A DNA stretch of 35,631 nt from Hyphomicrobiales bacterium (GCA_002709005.1 PAPH01000053.1:1-35631); one strand, 5' to 3'; counted from the first letter of the stretch, positions 1 to 8,408 are shown. Translations and numbers: made by a program. The notes: generated from the sequence alone by a model not told the origin.

Positions 1-33
1 AAAAAAAGCCCGGCCCTCGGGCCGGCCCTTAGT
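1..33 (-). terminator. Intrinsic terminator, minus strand
   Basis: Read on the minus strand, a GC-rich stem (GGCCGGCCC / GGGCCGGGC, one mismatch, very short loop) is followed directly by seven T residues at positions 7 to 1. This is a standard rho-independent terminator. No minus-strand protein gene lies just upstream of it (positions 34 to 800), so it most likely ends a non-coding transcript. On the plus strand the same stem has no T-tract, so it would be a poor terminator for a gene left of the window. Confidence 0.7.
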
Positions 34-170
34 ATGGGGGGTGTTGCCCCCCGCCGAACCGGGAAGAAACGGCGGGGAACAGGCCCGGCTTGATTGGGTT
101 CCGAGGGGGCTGGGGGGCAATTTGGCCGGAACCCTCAAGCCGGGCCTTGAGGCAACAAGGAGAGAGTGTC
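1..170 (-). ncRNA. Candidate structured small RNA
   Basis: No protein gene is supported here. Read on the minus strand, the block contains a long hairpin: 147-135 pairs with 93-81 (13 bp perfect), then a 2-base bulge, then 134-127 pairs with 103-96 (8 bp perfect), leaving a 23-base loop at 126-104 with two C-runs. A second hairpin with a perfect C6/G6 stem lies at 52-36, and the terminator follows at 33-1. The loop segment TTGCCCCCC (minus, 120-112) is perfectly complementary to GGGGGGCAA (minus, 52-44), so a 9-bp pseudoknot or alternative pairing is possible. C-rich loops are known in rhizobial trans-acting sRNAs that target Shine-Dalgarno sequences. The 5' end is a guess, as I see no convincing promoter. 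A palindromic intergenic repeat element is the main alternative. Confidence 0.45.
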
Positions 171-400
171 CACGAATTCCGGCACGGATTTGGCTGAAAT
201 AAGGCTAAAATAAGCCCGAGCGAATATTTCGCCTTCCCTTGGGTAAAGTGAGAATACAGATTGTTTCCGCCCGTGATCCGACGCCATGAAATTACCGGTT
301 AAAATCGCTTGTGCGCGGCAGGACCAGAAAAACGCGGCGCCCTTGCATTCCGCAAATCATCCGGCACACTGGGCGAAGCGACAACAACAACGGGCGGATC

Positions 401-799
401 ATGGCGGACAGAGGCAATTCCTATCTCCTGCAACACGGCACGGGCGGCCCGGCGGATGCCGAACTGGTTGACCTGTCGGAGCACCGGAAACGCCAGAAGG
501 TCCAGATCGTCACCTTTCATCGCCGCGAACTCGACCTGATCCTGAGCCTCTACGGCCGGAAGGTGGCCGACGGCGAGTGGCGCGACTATGCGATCGATCA
601 CCTGAAGGACCGGGCGATATTCTCGGTCTTCCGCCGCACGAGCGAGGTGGCGCTGTTCCAGATCGTCAAGGACCCGGCCCGCGCCCGAAAGCAGGGCGCT
701 TTTTCAGTGGTCGCCGCCTCAGGCGCCATTCTCAAGCGCGGCCACGAACTCCAGCAGGTGCTCAAGGTCTTCGACAAGCCCACGCCCCGGATCGTCTGA
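401..799 (+). CDS. DUF2794 family protein
   Basis: A 132-residue soluble protein with a basic, mixed-charge core and no signal peptide or membrane segment. Its sequence (LYGRKVADGEWRDYAIDH, then FSVFRRTSEVALFQIVKDP) resembles the DUF2794 family of short proteins found in Rhizobiales and relatives, whose function is unknown. The reading frame is open back to 311, but the ATG at 401 is chosen because homology begins there as far as I recall the family, and the upstream residues are Arg-rich and low-quality. No strong Shine-Dalgarno sequence is visible (GGGCGGATC precedes the ATG). The gene stands alone between the non-coding block and a convergent acetyltransferase gene that ends 7 bases away. 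Confidence 0.75.
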   Translation: MADRGNSYLLQHGTGGPADAELVDLSEHRKRQKVQIVTFHRRELDLILSLYGRKVADGEWRDYAIDHLKDRAIFSVFRRTSEVALFQIVKDPARARKQGAFSVVAASGAILKRGHELQQVLKVFDKPTPRIV

Positions 800-806
800 G
801 GCGGTT

Positions 807-1355
807 TCAGACCCGGTAGAGGGTGCCCGGATAGACGTCCGGATCCGGATCGGTCGACGCGCCCTCGCCCAGCGTCTTTTCCATGAAGGTGGTATCGAGC
901 CAGCGGCCATGCTTGTAGCCGGTGGCCTTCAGCGTGCCCTGATGCTCAAAACCGGCCCTGGCATGGACGGCCACGGACGCCGGATGCGCGCCGCCGATTA
1001 CCGCGATCATCTGCCGGAAGCCCAGCGCCTCGCAACGGGTGATGAGTTCGGCGAGCAGCGCCGATCCCACGCCGCGGCCCCGCGCCTGAGGCGAAAGATA
1101 GATCGAATCCTCGCAGATCCAGTTGTAGGCGGGCCGGGTGCGGAAAGCCCCGGCATAGGCATAGCCGAGGATGGCGCCATCCTCTTCCGCCACGATATAG
1201 GGATAGCGGTTGCCGGTAATCGCCCCGAAGCGGGCCGTCATCTCGACGGTGGAGGGCGGTTCGAGCTCGTAGGTCGCCACGCCGTTTATCACGCTCTCGG
1301 TATAGATGTCGGTGATCGCCGTGAGGTCGGCGGCGGTGGCGTCTCGTATGATCAT
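807..1355 (-). CDS. GNAT N-acetyltransferase (phosphinothricin/amino acid acetyltransferase-like)
   Basis: A 182-residue protein starting MIIRDATAADL, typical of the phosphinothricin/methionine sulfoximine N-acetyltransferase branch of GNAT enzymes, which move acetyl from acetyl-CoA to an amine. Visible marks are the beta-strand IVAEEDGAILGYAYA, the acetyl-CoA pyrophosphate loop QARGRGVGSALL (about residues 91-102) and the late motif NP/HPASVAVHARAGFE. The ATG at 1355 is the only start that gives a normal N-terminus; the open frame reaches 1595 but runs into the terminator of the next gene. No good ribosome binding site is seen. The substrate cannot be told from sequence. The gene is co-directional with the Bax-inhibitor gene upstream, but that gene's terminator lies between them, so it is probably transcribed separately. 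Confidence 0.85.
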   Translation of the reverse strand: MIIRDATAADLTAITDIYTESVINGVATYELEPPSTVEMTARFGAITGNRYPYIVAEEDGAILGYAYAGAFRTRPAYNWICEDSIYLSPQARGRGVGSALLAELITRCEALGFRQMIAVIGGAHPASVAVHARAGFEHQGTLKATGYKHGRWLDTTFMEKTLGEGASTDPDPDVYPGTLYRV

Positions 1356-1451
1356 GGGGGTTCGGTCCGGAAATTGACTGGTCGCCGATCTTATGCTGCC
1401 AAACGGCGGGTCGGTAAAGAGCGCGCCGCCACCCCGCCGGGGAAGGGGCAA

Positions 1452-1482
1452 AGAAAAAGGGCGGCCCGGAGGCCGCCCTTTT
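1452..1482 (-). terminator. Intrinsic terminator after Bax-inhibitor-like gene
   Basis: A perfect 8-bp stem (GGGCGGCC / GGCCGCCC, 1459-1466 with 1471-1478) has a 4-base loop and is followed on the minus strand by TTTTTCTTT. It sits 25 bases past the stop of the Bax-inhibitor-like gene. Four T residues on the other flank give a weak plus-strand tract too. Confidence 0.85.
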
Positions 1483-1506
1483 CGAACCGAATGTTCCCGT
1501 CCGCGA

Positions 1507-2250
1507 TTACTCGCGGTTGCCCATGAACTGGAGCAGGAACATGAACAGGTTGATGAAGTCGAGGTAGAGCCGCAGGGCGCCCATGATCGCGGCACGGCCG
1601 GTCATGGTCTCGTCGGCCTGGACTTCGTAGTACATGTCCTTGATCGACTGGGTGTCGTAGGCGGTCAGGCCGGCGAAGATCAGCACGCCGATCGCGGAGA
1701 TCGCGAACTGCATGGCGCTGGACTGCAGGAAGATGTTGACCACCATGGCGATGATCAGACCGAACAGGCCCATCATCAGGAACGAGCCCATCGCCGAGAG
1801 ATCACGCTTCGTCGTATAGCCGTAGAGCGACAGGGCGCCGAAGGCGGCCGCGGTGACGAAGAAGGTCTGGACGATGCTCGTCTGGGTGAACACCAGGAAG
1901 ATCGAGGACAGCGACAGGCCCATCAGGCCGGCATAGACCCAGAAGGCGGTCTGCGCCGCGGCCACGCTCATCTTCTGAATCCGGAAGCTCAGGAAGAAGA
2001 CCATCGCCAGCGGAGCCAGCATGACCACCCATTTCAGCGGGCTGAAGAACAGCACGTTGCCGAACTGGGTAAGCTGTCCGTCGGAGACAGCCGCCGCGAA
2101 GGTACCGTAGGCGGCGACACCGGTGATGGCGAGGCCGAGGGCCATCAGGTTGTAGACCCGCAGCATGTAAGTGCGCAGGCCTTCGTCATAGGCTACACCG
2201 GCGGTCTGGCGGGACGCGGTGCGGACGTTCGTATTGCGAATGTCAGCCAT
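1507..2250 (-). CDS. Bax inhibitor-1/YccA family membrane protein
   Basis: A 247-residue integral inner-membrane protein with about seven hydrophobic segments (roughly residues 32-54, 68-90, 98-120, 124-146, 154-176, 181-200 and 225-243). The family signature near the C-terminus is present: GVLIFAGLTAYDTQSIKDMY, where the conserved TAYDTQ Asp belongs to the pH-sensing di-aspartyl region of the BI-1 (TMBIM) fold. Length is normal for bacterial YbhL/YccA-type members. Bacterial members are linked to membrane protein quality control or Ca2+ leak, but the exact role here is unknown. The gene has its own terminator (1452-1482) and a 187-base gap upstream, so it is probably monocistronic. Confidence 0.93.
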   Translation of the reverse strand: MADIRNTNVRTASRQTAGVAYDEGLRTYMLRVYNLMALGLAITGVAAYGTFAAAVSDGQLTQFGNVLFFSPLKWVVMLAPLAMVFFLSFRIQKMSVAAAQTAFWVYAGLMGLSLSSIFLVFTQTSIVQTFFVTAAAFGALSLYGYTTKRDLSAMGSFLMMGLFGLIIAMVVNIFLQSSAMQFAISAIGVLIFAGLTAYDTQSIKDMYYEVQADETMTGRAAIMGALRLYLDFINLFMFLLQFMGNRE

Positions 2251-2437
2251 TGTTTCCTCTATCAGCCCCGGATTGAACAGATGGGGTATTCCCAGGTGCC
2301 GCTGCGGGGCTCAGCATCACTGACAACAATATGTGGGTTTAGCCGCGTTGCCGCAAGGTCATTCGGCTTCAATTTCGCGTCAGATATCAGGGAAATGGCC
2401 GGTTTCGTTAATCCGGTTGCGCGATTCCCGATGATTC

Positions 2438-4984
2438 CTAAAGCTCCCGCAGCATCGGCGCGGCCTTTTGTCCCAACACGCGCCAGGTGCCGACGAGCCC
2501 GATGCCGATGGTGGTGACGAGCGCAGCCACGATCGTCGCTATGGCAATTTCCGGAACGAAACTCGATGGCAACTGCATGATGCGGGCGAGCACGAACCAC
2601 GAAGCGAGAGCCCCGAAGGCAAGCGCGAACAGCGCCGTCGACAGTCCGATCAGTCCGTATTCCAGCGAATAGGCACCGATCAGCGTTTTCCGGGTGGCGC
2701 CCAGCGTCTTGAGCACCACGGCGTCGTGACCGCGGGCGCGGTTTCCTGCGGCAAGCGCGCCCGACAACACCAGCACCGAGGCGATGAGCGCGATGGCCGC
2801 CGCGGCGCGGATGGCGCTACCGATCTGACCCACCAGCCTGTCGGCGAGTTCGATCGCGTCATTCACCCGGACCGAGGTCACGGTGGGAAAATCGGCGGTG
2901 ATCGCGCGAAGCAGCTCGCCTTCCCGGGCGTTGGTGGCGCCGGGCTCGGTCAGGGTGGCGAGCCAGGAATGCGGCGCACCGGCAAAGGCGGACGGAGAGA
3001 AGACCATGACGAAGTTGATGGAGAGCGATTCCCACTCCACTTCGCGCAGGTTGGCAATCTTCGCGGTAATGGTCCGCCCGAGGACCGAGACGGACACCGT
3101 ATCCCCGAGTTTCAGGCCAAGTTCACCGGCTTCCTCGGCGGAGAAGGAAACGAGCGGCTCGCCGGTATAATCTTCCGGCCACCATTCGCCCGCTGTCAGC
3201 GTCGAGCCCTCGGGCAATGTGGGCGCGTAGGTGAGACCCCGGTCGCCGCGGAGCACCCAGCGGCCTTCCGGCGGAACATTCTCGGCGTTCGGCGTCTCGC
3301 CGTTCAATGCGGTGATGCGCCCGCGCAGCATCGGCACGGTCTCGATCTCGCTCTCAGGGGCAAGTTCGGCGAGACGGGTGCGGAAGGCATCGATTTCGCT
3401 GGCCTGGATGTCGACGAAGAAGAAGTTCGGCGCCCGGTCCGGCAGGTTGCCGGAAATCTCGCGGCGCAGATTGGTGTCGATCTGGGCGAGCGTGACGAGG
3501 AGCGCGAGCCCCAGACCGAGCGACAGCACCACCGACGGGGTGAGTGCGCCGGGGCGATGAATATTGCCGATGGCAAGCCGCAGCGGCGTCGAGCGAACGG
3601 TCGGGGCGCGCCGGGCAATCGCCTGGACAAGGCGGGCGACCAGATTGAGGATGAGGAAGGCCGCGGCGACGGCGATAAGGAAGATGCCCGCGACGCGATG
3701 GTCGTCGGCCAGCAGCACGGCGAGCGCACAGAGAAGTGCAAGCGCCGCGCCGGAGCCGAGCAGATAGGGCCAGCGCGGCAGCGCCGCTCCCTCGAAGCTC
3801 AACTGCCGGAACAGCGCGGTGGCAGGAACGTCCCCTGCCCGGCCGAGCGGCGCGAGCGCGAAGGCGAAGGCGACGAGAAGGCCGAAAATGGCCGCTTGCA
3901 GGAGCGCGGCGGGATAAAGCGCCGCCTTGCCGGCGACCGGCAGGATGGCCGACAGCGCGCCGGAGGCGAGAAACGGAATTGCAGCACCGATCACCAGCCC
4001 CATCAGGATGCCGGCCGCGGCGATCACCATCACCTGGATCAGATAGACGAGAATGACGAAGCGCGAGGACGCGCCGACGCATTTGAGCGTGGCGATCACG
4101 CCGCGTTTTCCATCGATGAAGGCGCGCACAGCATTGGCGACACCCACCCCGCCGACGATCAGCGCGGTCAGGCCGACCAGCGTGAGAAACTGCGAGAAGC
4201 GCTCGATATTGCTCGAAAGCGCAGGCGCTGCGTTGTCGCTGGTGCGCACCGACCAGCCGGCATCGGGGAAATCGGTCTTGGCCGTCTCCGCGACCTCCGC
4301 GGCGGTCCGGTTGCCGTCGAGCCGGACGCGATAGGAATATTCGACGATACTGCCGGGACGGATAAGGCCGGAGGCTTCGAGCCCCTCCATCGAAATCATC
4401 AAGCGCGGCGCGAAACCGAAGCCTTCGGACAGCGCATCCGGCTCGCTGGCGATTTCGCCCCTGAGCTCGAATTCCGACCGGCCGACGGTGATGCGGTCGC
4501 CCACCTTGATACCGAGCCGCTCGTAAAAGATCGGGGCCGCGACAGCGCCGTAAACGCCATCGGTGCGGTCCAGAGCCGCCGCCGGTGCAATCTCGGGCGA
4601 AAGTCCCAGCGCGCCGTAGAGGGGATAGGCTCCGTCGAGGGCGCGCAGCTCGACAAGCGTCTGGTCGCTCTCGTCGGCGGTGCGTGCCATGGTACGCATG
4701 CTTACCCCCTCGGTCACCGTGCCGAGGCTATCGATGAAGTCGCGTTCGGCGCCGGCTGCGGGCTGGCCGACGGTTTCGAAACGGATGTCGCCGCCGAGGA
4801 TCGTCCGGCCTTCCGAACGGATCGATTCGGTCATCATCTGCGAGACGGAATTGACGCCGGCGATGGCCATGGTGCCGAGTAGCACGCAGGCGATGAAGAT
4901 GTAAAAGCCCGACAGGCCGCCGCGCAGTTCGCGCAGCGCGAGCCTCAGGGCGAGCGCGAATCCGGGTCGGGAGGACGCCCTCAC
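2438..4984 (-). CDS. ABC transporter permease, FtsX/YbbP type
   Basis: An 848-residue inner-membrane permease with the arrangement of the YbbP group: one N-terminal membrane segment (about residues 20-42), a large periplasmic domain, a first FtsX block (about 255-350, with GVGVANAVRAF and LKCVGASSRF), a middle group of membrane helices, a second periplasmic domain, and a second FtsX block near the C-terminus (about 720-845, with VVLKTLGATRKTL). Such permeases couple ATP hydrolysis in the cytoplasm to movement in the periplasmic domain, in MacB-like mechanotransmission. The start is taken as the GTG at 4984, which overlaps the stop of the ATPase gene in the sequence GTGA, a normal sign of translational coupling. 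The frame is open further upstream but inside the ATPase gene. It works with the neighbouring ATPase, and the pair lies next to tesA as in many proteobacteria. Confidence 0.93.
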   Translation of the reverse strand: MRASSRPGFALALRLALRELRGGLSGFYIFIACVLLGTMAIAGVNSVSQMMTESIRSEGRTILGGDIRFETVGQPAAGAERDFIDSLGTVTEGVSMRTMARTADESDQTLVELRALDGAYPLYGALGLSPEIAPAAALDRTDGVYGAVAAPIFYERLGIKVGDRITVGRSEFELRGEIASEPDALSEGFGFAPRLMISMEGLEASGLIRPGSIVEYSYRVRLDGNRTAAEVAETAKTDFPDAGWSVRTSDNAAPALSSNIERFSQFLTLVGLTALIVGGVGVANAVRAFIDGKRGVIATLKCVGASSRFVILVYLIQVMVIAAAGILMGLVIGAAIPFLASGALSAILPVAGKAALYPAALLQAAIFGLLVAFAFALAPLGRAGDVPATALFRQLSFEGAALPRWPYLLGSGAALALLCALAVLLADDHRVAGIFLIAVAAAFLILNLVARLVQAIARRAPTVRSTPLRLAIGNIHRPGALTPSVVLSLGLGLALLVTLAQIDTNLRREISGNLPDRAPNFFFVDIQASEIDAFRTRLAELAPESEIETVPMLRGRITALNGETPNAENVPPEGRWVLRGDRGLTYAPTLPEGSTLTAGEWWPEDYTGEPLVSFSAEEAGELGLKLGDTVSVSVLGRTITAKIANLREVEWESLSINFVMVFSPSAFAGAPHSWLATLTEPGATNAREGELLRAITADFPTVTSVRVNDAIELADRLVGQIGSAIRAAAAIALIASVLVLSGALAAGNRARGHDAVVLKTLGATRKTLIGAYSLEYGLIGLSTALFALAFGALASWFVLARIMQLPSSFVPEIAIATIVAALVTTIGIGLVGTWRVLGQKAAPMLREL

Positions 4985-5694
4985 GCGGTAACCGTCTTGC
5001 GGGTTTCGGCGCTGTTCAGGCTGTCGCCGATCACCTCGCCGGAGCGGACGGAGACCTGGCGGTCGCAACGAACGGCGAGCGTTTCGTCATGGGTGACGAG
5101 AATGAGCGTACCGCCGCGCTCGGTCTGTTTCGAAAAGAGAAGATCCGCGATCTGGCGGCCGGTATCGCCGTCGAGATTGCCGGTGGGCTCGTCGGCCACG
5201 ATCAGCGCCGGATCGGGCGCCAGTGCCCGCGCGATTGCCACGCGCTGCTGCTCGCCGCCGGAAAGCTGGCCGGGGAAATGCGACAGCCGCTCCCCGAGGC
5301 CGACCGCCTCGAGTTCGGCGCGGGCGCGTTCGAAGGCGTCCGAGCGGCCGGCGAGTTCCAGCGGCACGGCGACGTTTTCGAGCGCGGTCATGTTGGGGAT
5401 CAGGTGAAAGGACTGGAAGACGATGCCGATCGAACGGCCGCGCACGGCGGCGAGTTCGTCCTCGGCAAGCTGGTGCAAAGGCTGGCCGGCGACGAAGATG
5501 CTGCCTGAATCGAGCCGCTCCAGGCCAGCAATCACCATCAGAAGCGTCGACTTTCCGGAACCCGAGGGACCGACGATGCCGACCGACTGGCCGGCCTCGA
5601 TGGTCAGGTTCATGCCCTTAAGAACACGCACCGAGGATGCGCCGGAACCGAGGGTCAGGTCAGCCGATATGAGCTCAACGATGGTTTCCGCCAC
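4981..5694 (-). CDS. ABC transporter ATP-binding protein, YbbA/LolD type
   Basis: A 237-residue ATPase with every core motif: Walker A GPSGSGKST (residues 42-50), Q-loop VFQSFHLIPNMTALENV, signature LSGGEQQRVAIARAL, Walker B ALIVADEPTGNLD, and the H-loop in LILVTHD. The long LIPNMTALENV region and TGNLD are typical of the MacB/LolD/YbbA subfamily that partners FtsX-type permeases. The start is the GTG at 5694, preceded at 7 bases by AGGAAG. Longer frames run into the divergent tesA gene and are less likely. The stop overlaps the permease start by 4 bases, so the two form a coupled operon. The substrate is unknown; the tesA neighbourhood suggests a lipid or envelope role, which is inference. 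Confidence 0.93.
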   Translation of the reverse strand: MAETIVELISADLTLGSGASSVRVLKGMNLTIEAGQSVGIVGPSGSGKSTLLMVIAGLERLDSGSIFVAGQPLHQLAEDELAAVRGRSIGIVFQSFHLIPNMTALENVAVPLELAGRSDAFERARAELEAVGLGERLSHFPGQLSGGEQQRVAIARALAPDPALIVADEPTGNLDGDTGRQIADLLFSKQTERGGTLILVTHDETLAVRCDRQVSVRSGEVIGDSLNSAETRKTVTA

Positions 5695-5763
5695 GGTTCG
5701 GCTTCCTATATTATCGGGGATACGGACCCGGATGTGTCTGACTTCGAAATTAGGAGTGGTTCC
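5695..5763. promoter_or_regulatory. Divergent promoter region, ABC transporter / tesA
   Basis: Only 69 bases separate the divergent starts, so both promoters must lie here or reach into the genes. It contains AGGAAG for the ATPase gene (minus) and AGGAG at 5752-5756 for tesA (plus), plus an AT-rich core TATATTATC near 5708-5716 that could serve as a -10 element. No clear -35 elements are visible. Confidence 0.45.
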
Positions 5764-6429
5764 TTGCGTTTTAAAGTCCTGCCCGCCCAATTCCTCGTGA
5801 TCGCCGGCCTTCTGATCGCCTTCGCGCTTCCTTCGCGCGCCGAAACGCTCAAGCTCGTGGGCTTCGGCGACAGCCTCATGGCGGCCTACGATCTCGCCAA
5901 GGAAGAGGGTTTTCCGGCCCGGCTCGAAACGGCCCTCAAGGAACGCGGTCACGATGTGGAAGTCGCCGACGCCGGCGTGTCGGGCGACACCACCTCCGGA
6001 GGGCTTTCACGGCTCGACTGGTCGGTGCCCGACGGCGCCGACGGGGTGATCCTGGAACTCGGCGCCAATGACGCGTTGCGAGGCGTGTCACCGGAAAACA
6101 CGCGTGAAAACCTCGAGGCGATGATCGAGCGGCTCGATGAACGCGGCATTCCCGTGCTTCTCGCCGGCATGCTGGCGCCGCCCAACATGGGCCCGGGCTA
6201 CGAGGACAGGTTCAATGCGATCTATCCCGAACTTGCGGAGAAATACGACCTCGTCCTCTATCCCTTCTTCCTCGACGGGGTGGCGGCGGAGGCCGGCATG
6301 GTGCTCTCCGACGGAATGCATCCCAATGCCGCCGGCGTCGAGGAAATGGTCAAACGCTTCGTGCCGGTCGCGGAAAAGTTCATCGCCCGCATCGAGGACA
6401 AGCGTCCACAGGACGACGGCGGGAATTAG
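5764..6429 (+). CDS. tesA: Arylesterase / acyl-CoA thioesterase I, SGNH (GDSL) hydrolase
   Basis: A 221-residue secreted esterase of the TesA family (multifunctional lysophospholipase/thioesterase/protease I). Block I is GFGDSL with nucleophile Ser37, block III is GAND, and block V is DGMHP with Asp183 and His186 completing the triad. A signal peptide is visible (FLVIAGLLIAFALPSRA before ETLKL), placing it in the periplasm. The start chosen is the TTG at 5764, 7 bases after AGGAG (5752-5756). A GTG at 5734 in frame would add ten residues before the signal peptide and lacks a ribosome site. It diverges from the ABC transporter pair, the arrangement found around E. coli tesA-ybbA-ybbP. Confidence 0.92.
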   Translation: MRFKVLPAQFLVIAGLLIAFALPSRAETLKLVGFGDSLMAAYDLAKEEGFPARLETALKERGHDVEVADAGVSGDTTSGGLSRLDWSVPDGADGVILELGANDALRGVSPENTRENLEAMIERLDERGIPVLLAGMLAPPNMGPGYEDRFNAIYPELAEKYDLVLYPFFLDGVAAEAGMVLSDGMHPNAAGVEEMVKRFVPVAEKFIARIEDKRPQDDGGN

Positions 6430-6509
6430 GTCTGCCGGGCAAAAACGCTTGCTCCACCGCCGTGGGCATGATTCGCTCGGTCTAACACGTTGATTCGGGG
6501 GATATGGCC

Positions 6510-7103
6510 ATGCCAAGGCTCTTCACCGCTCTCGAAATCCCGCGCGATGCGGCGATGTCGCTTTCGCTGCTCAGGGGTGGACTGCCGGGCGCCCGGTGGA
6601 TCGACGTCGAGAACTATCACCTGACATTGCGCTTCGTGGGCGACATCGACGGACCGGTCGCCGACGAACTGATCCACGCGCTCGACCGGATCGACCGGAG
6701 GCCCTTCACCCTCTCGCTCACTTCGGTCGGTTCCTTCGGATCGAAAAAGCCCCATTCGATCTGGGCCGGGGTCAGCCCCTCGCCGGAACTGATGGCGCTG
6801 CAGGCCGAGATTGCCCGCATTTGCGAGCGGCTGGGCCTGCCGGCCGATCCGCGCAAGTTCTCGCCGCACGTCACGCTGGCGCGGCTGAGGAACGCAAGGC
6901 TCGACGACGTGGTGAGCTACCTCCACGCCTTCGGCAATTTCCGCACCATGCCGTTTACCGTCGGCCGCTTCGTGGTGATGTCGTCGAAGGATTCGGTGGG
7001 CGGCGGCCCCTATATCGTCGAGGAGGCCTATCCGCTCAACGAGCGGCGGCCGGCGACCAATTTCTCGACAAGGGCCGAACTGCCCTCCTCGAGCATCCGG
7101 TAG
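6510..7103 (+). CDS. thpR: RNA 2',3'-cyclic phosphodiesterase
   Basis: A 197-residue cytoplasmic member of the 2H phosphoesterase (LigT/ThpR) family, which opens 2',3'-cyclic phosphate ends of RNA. The two defining HxT motifs are visible: HLTL (about residue 38) and HVTL (about residue 117), with the conserved start [10 protein letters not shown]. Length is about normal. The ATG at 6510 is chosen because GGGGGA (6497-6502) lies 7 bases before it; an ATG two codons earlier (6504) is too close to that site. The last 76 bases overlap the 3' end of the convergent phosphatase gene, and the tail after YIVEEAYPL is the part that overlaps and is probably not conserved. Confidence 0.92.
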   Translation: MPRLFTALEIPRDAAMSLSLLRGGLPGARWIDVENYHLTLRFVGDIDGPVADELIHALDRIDRRPFTLSLTSVGSFGSKKPHSIWAGVSPSPELMALQAEIARICERLGLPADPRKFSPHVTLARLRNARLDDVVSYLHAFGNFRTMPFTVGRFVVMSSKDSVGGGPYIVEEAYPLNERRPATNFSTRAELPSSSIR

Positions 7104-7546
7104 ACCGCCTCGAACCCGTCGCCTGCACCGTAATAGGGATCGGGCACGTCGGCGCTGATCCCGAGCGAATGCTCCATGAACAAATGGATGCGGTTCCGCG
7201 CCGAAGCCGGCGCGCGGGCCAGAAGCGTGTCGCGGTTCGAGCGGTCCATGGCGAGGATCAGCCCGAAATTCTCGAAGTCGGCATCTCTCACCTTGCGCGC
7301 CCGTTGACCGGCGATGTCGAGTCCGTGGCGGGCGGCGGTTTCGATGGAGCGCGTGTCGGGCGCGCCGCCGACATGCCAGGCGCCGGTGCCGGCGGAATCG
7401 ACATGGATCTCTTTCCCCAATCCGGTCTCGTTGAGGAGACGGCGGAAAATTCCCTCGGCCAGCGGCGACCGGCAGATATTGCCGAGGCAGACGAAGAGAA
7501 CCGATGCGGGGGGCTTCGCGTTTGGCTCAACTCCACTATCTGTCAT
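7028..7546 (-). CDS. Low molecular weight protein tyrosine phosphatase
   Basis: A 172-residue cytoplasmic phosphatase. The P-loop signature C-X5-R-S is present as CLGNICRS, with nucleophile Cys20 and Arg26, and the general-acid loop is DPYYG near residue 136. [10 protein letters not shown] is also typical of the family. The start ATG at 7546 gives a short polar leader before VLFVC. The gene converges on thpR with a 76-base overlap and diverges from the dehydratase gene 27 bases away. The substrate is unknown: family members act on phosphotyrosine or related phosphoamino acids, and some work in exopolysaccharide control, but no exopolysaccharide genes or tyrosine kinase are nearby. Confidence 0.94.
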   Translation of the reverse strand: MTDSGVEPNAKPPASVLFVCLGNICRSPLAEGIFRRLLNETGLGKEIHVDSAGTGAWHVGGAPDTRSIETAARHGLDIAGQRARKVRDADFENFGLILAMDRSNRDTLLARAPASARNRIHLFMEHSLGISADVPDPYYGAGDGFEAVYRMLEEGSSALVEKLVAGRRSLSG

Positions 7547-7573
7547 TCAAGCACCACAAGAAGGAGGACCATC

Positions 7574-7879
7574 ATGCCGGCCGAAAAGCTCGACGGTGAC
7601 ACCCTTAAGACCAGGTTGGCCGAGACACCAGACTGGGAGCTTGACGTCAGCGGCAACGCCATCGCCCGCACCTTCACCTTCAAGAACTTCTCCGAAGCCT
7701 TCGGCTTCATGACCCGCGCGGCGCTTGCCGCCGAAAAGCTCGACCACCATCCCGACTGGAAGAATGTCTACAAGACGGTCGAGGTCTCGCTGTCGACGCA
7801 TGACGCCGGCGGCCTGACGGAGCTCGATTTCAAGCTCGCGAAAAGGATGGACGCCTTCGCCGCCGCGATCTCCGGCTGA
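7574..7879 (+). CDS. phhB: Pterin-4a-carbinolamine dehydratase
   Basis: A 101-residue protein of the PCD/DCoH family, which recycles 4a-hydroxy-tetrahydropterin formed by aromatic amino acid hydroxylases. The key motif is present as [24 protein letters not shown] in three parts: the His pair (KLDHHPDW), the basic NVYK and the third active-site His in STHDAGG. Length is exactly typical. The ribosome site AAGGAGG (7561-7567) lies 6 bases before the ATG. No phenylalanine hydroxylase gene is in the window, so its role may be the housekeeping one kept widely in alphaproteobacteria. The symbol phhB is by family similarity. Confidence 0.93.
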   Translation: MPAEKLDGDTLKTRLAETPDWELDVSGNAIARTFTFKNFSEAFGFMTRAALAAEKLDHHPDWKNVYKTVEVSLSTHDAGGLTELDFKLAKRMDAFAAAISG

Positions 7880-7988
7880 CCGTAGGCGCGGATGGGGCCG
7901 AATATTGATCGCGGGCCGCGCAATGCCCATATTGACGACGGCGGTCTTCGCCCTTGCCGGGCGAGACATGTGAGGAAGGAGCACCCGA

Positions 7989-8381
7989 ATGCCCGCACTC
8001 GACGGAGAAATTCTACAGCCAGGCGACAAGCCGGACCCGGCGGAAGAAAACTCCGTCCGCAAGGGTTTCTGGGCGACCTTCGGCAAGGCCGCAGGGCGCA
8101 TTCCCTTTGCCGAGGATGTCGTGGCGGCCTACTACTGTGCCTTCGATCCGCAGACGCCGAGCCGTGTGAAGGCGATCCTGATTGCCGCGCTCGCCTATTT
8201 CGTCTTTCCGCTCGATACCATTCCCGACATGCTGGCGCTGGTCGGCTTTTCCGATGATATCGCAATCCTGACGGTGGCGATCTCCTCGATCCGCACCCAC
8301 ATCACCGAGGCCCATCGCGATGCGGCGCGCGCCGCGATCAAGCGCATGGGCGAGGGAAAATCCCCGCTCCAGGCGCGGTAG
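7989..8381 (+). CDS. DUF1232 (YkvA-like) membrane protein
   Basis: A 130-residue protein with the DUF1232 core: KAILIAALAYFVFPLDTIPD followed by a second hydrophobic stretch FSDDIAILTVAISSI. The FPLDxIPD motif between two membrane-associated helices is the family hallmark. The function of this family is unknown. A strong ribosome site AGGAAGGAG (7973-7981) lies 7 bases before the ATG. The gene converges on the ECF sigma factor gene, with 27 bases between stops and no terminator seen between them. Confidence 0.88.
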   Translation: MPALDGEILQPGDKPDPAEENSVRKGFWATFGKAAGRIPFAEDVVAAYYCAFDPQTPSRVKAILIAALAYFVFPLDTIPDMLALVGFSDDIAILTVAISSIRTHITEAHRDAARAAIKRMGEGKSPLQAR

Positions 8382-8408
8382 GCGCGGGATATTATCCTGA
8401 TTTCGCGG

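Noticed and set aside
1..170. 6S RNA, 4.5S SRP RNA or tmRNA identity for the structured block
   Set aside because: None of the conserved marks I know for these (SRP tetraloop motif, tRNA-like TTCGAATCC arm, 6S rod with paired ends) is present. It is kept only as an unnamed candidate.
1393..2517. A 374-codon plus-strand frame across the Bax-inhibitor gene and its flanks
   Set aside because: It crosses a clear terminator and an intergenic region and is antisense to a conserved membrane protein. Composition is that of a shadow frame.
2468..4882. An 804-codon open frame on the plus strand through the ABC permease gene
   Set aside because: It is exactly antisense to a well-conserved permease, is very rich in Arg, Gly, Asp and Glu, and has no recognisable domain. 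Long antisense frames are expected in GC-rich DNA.
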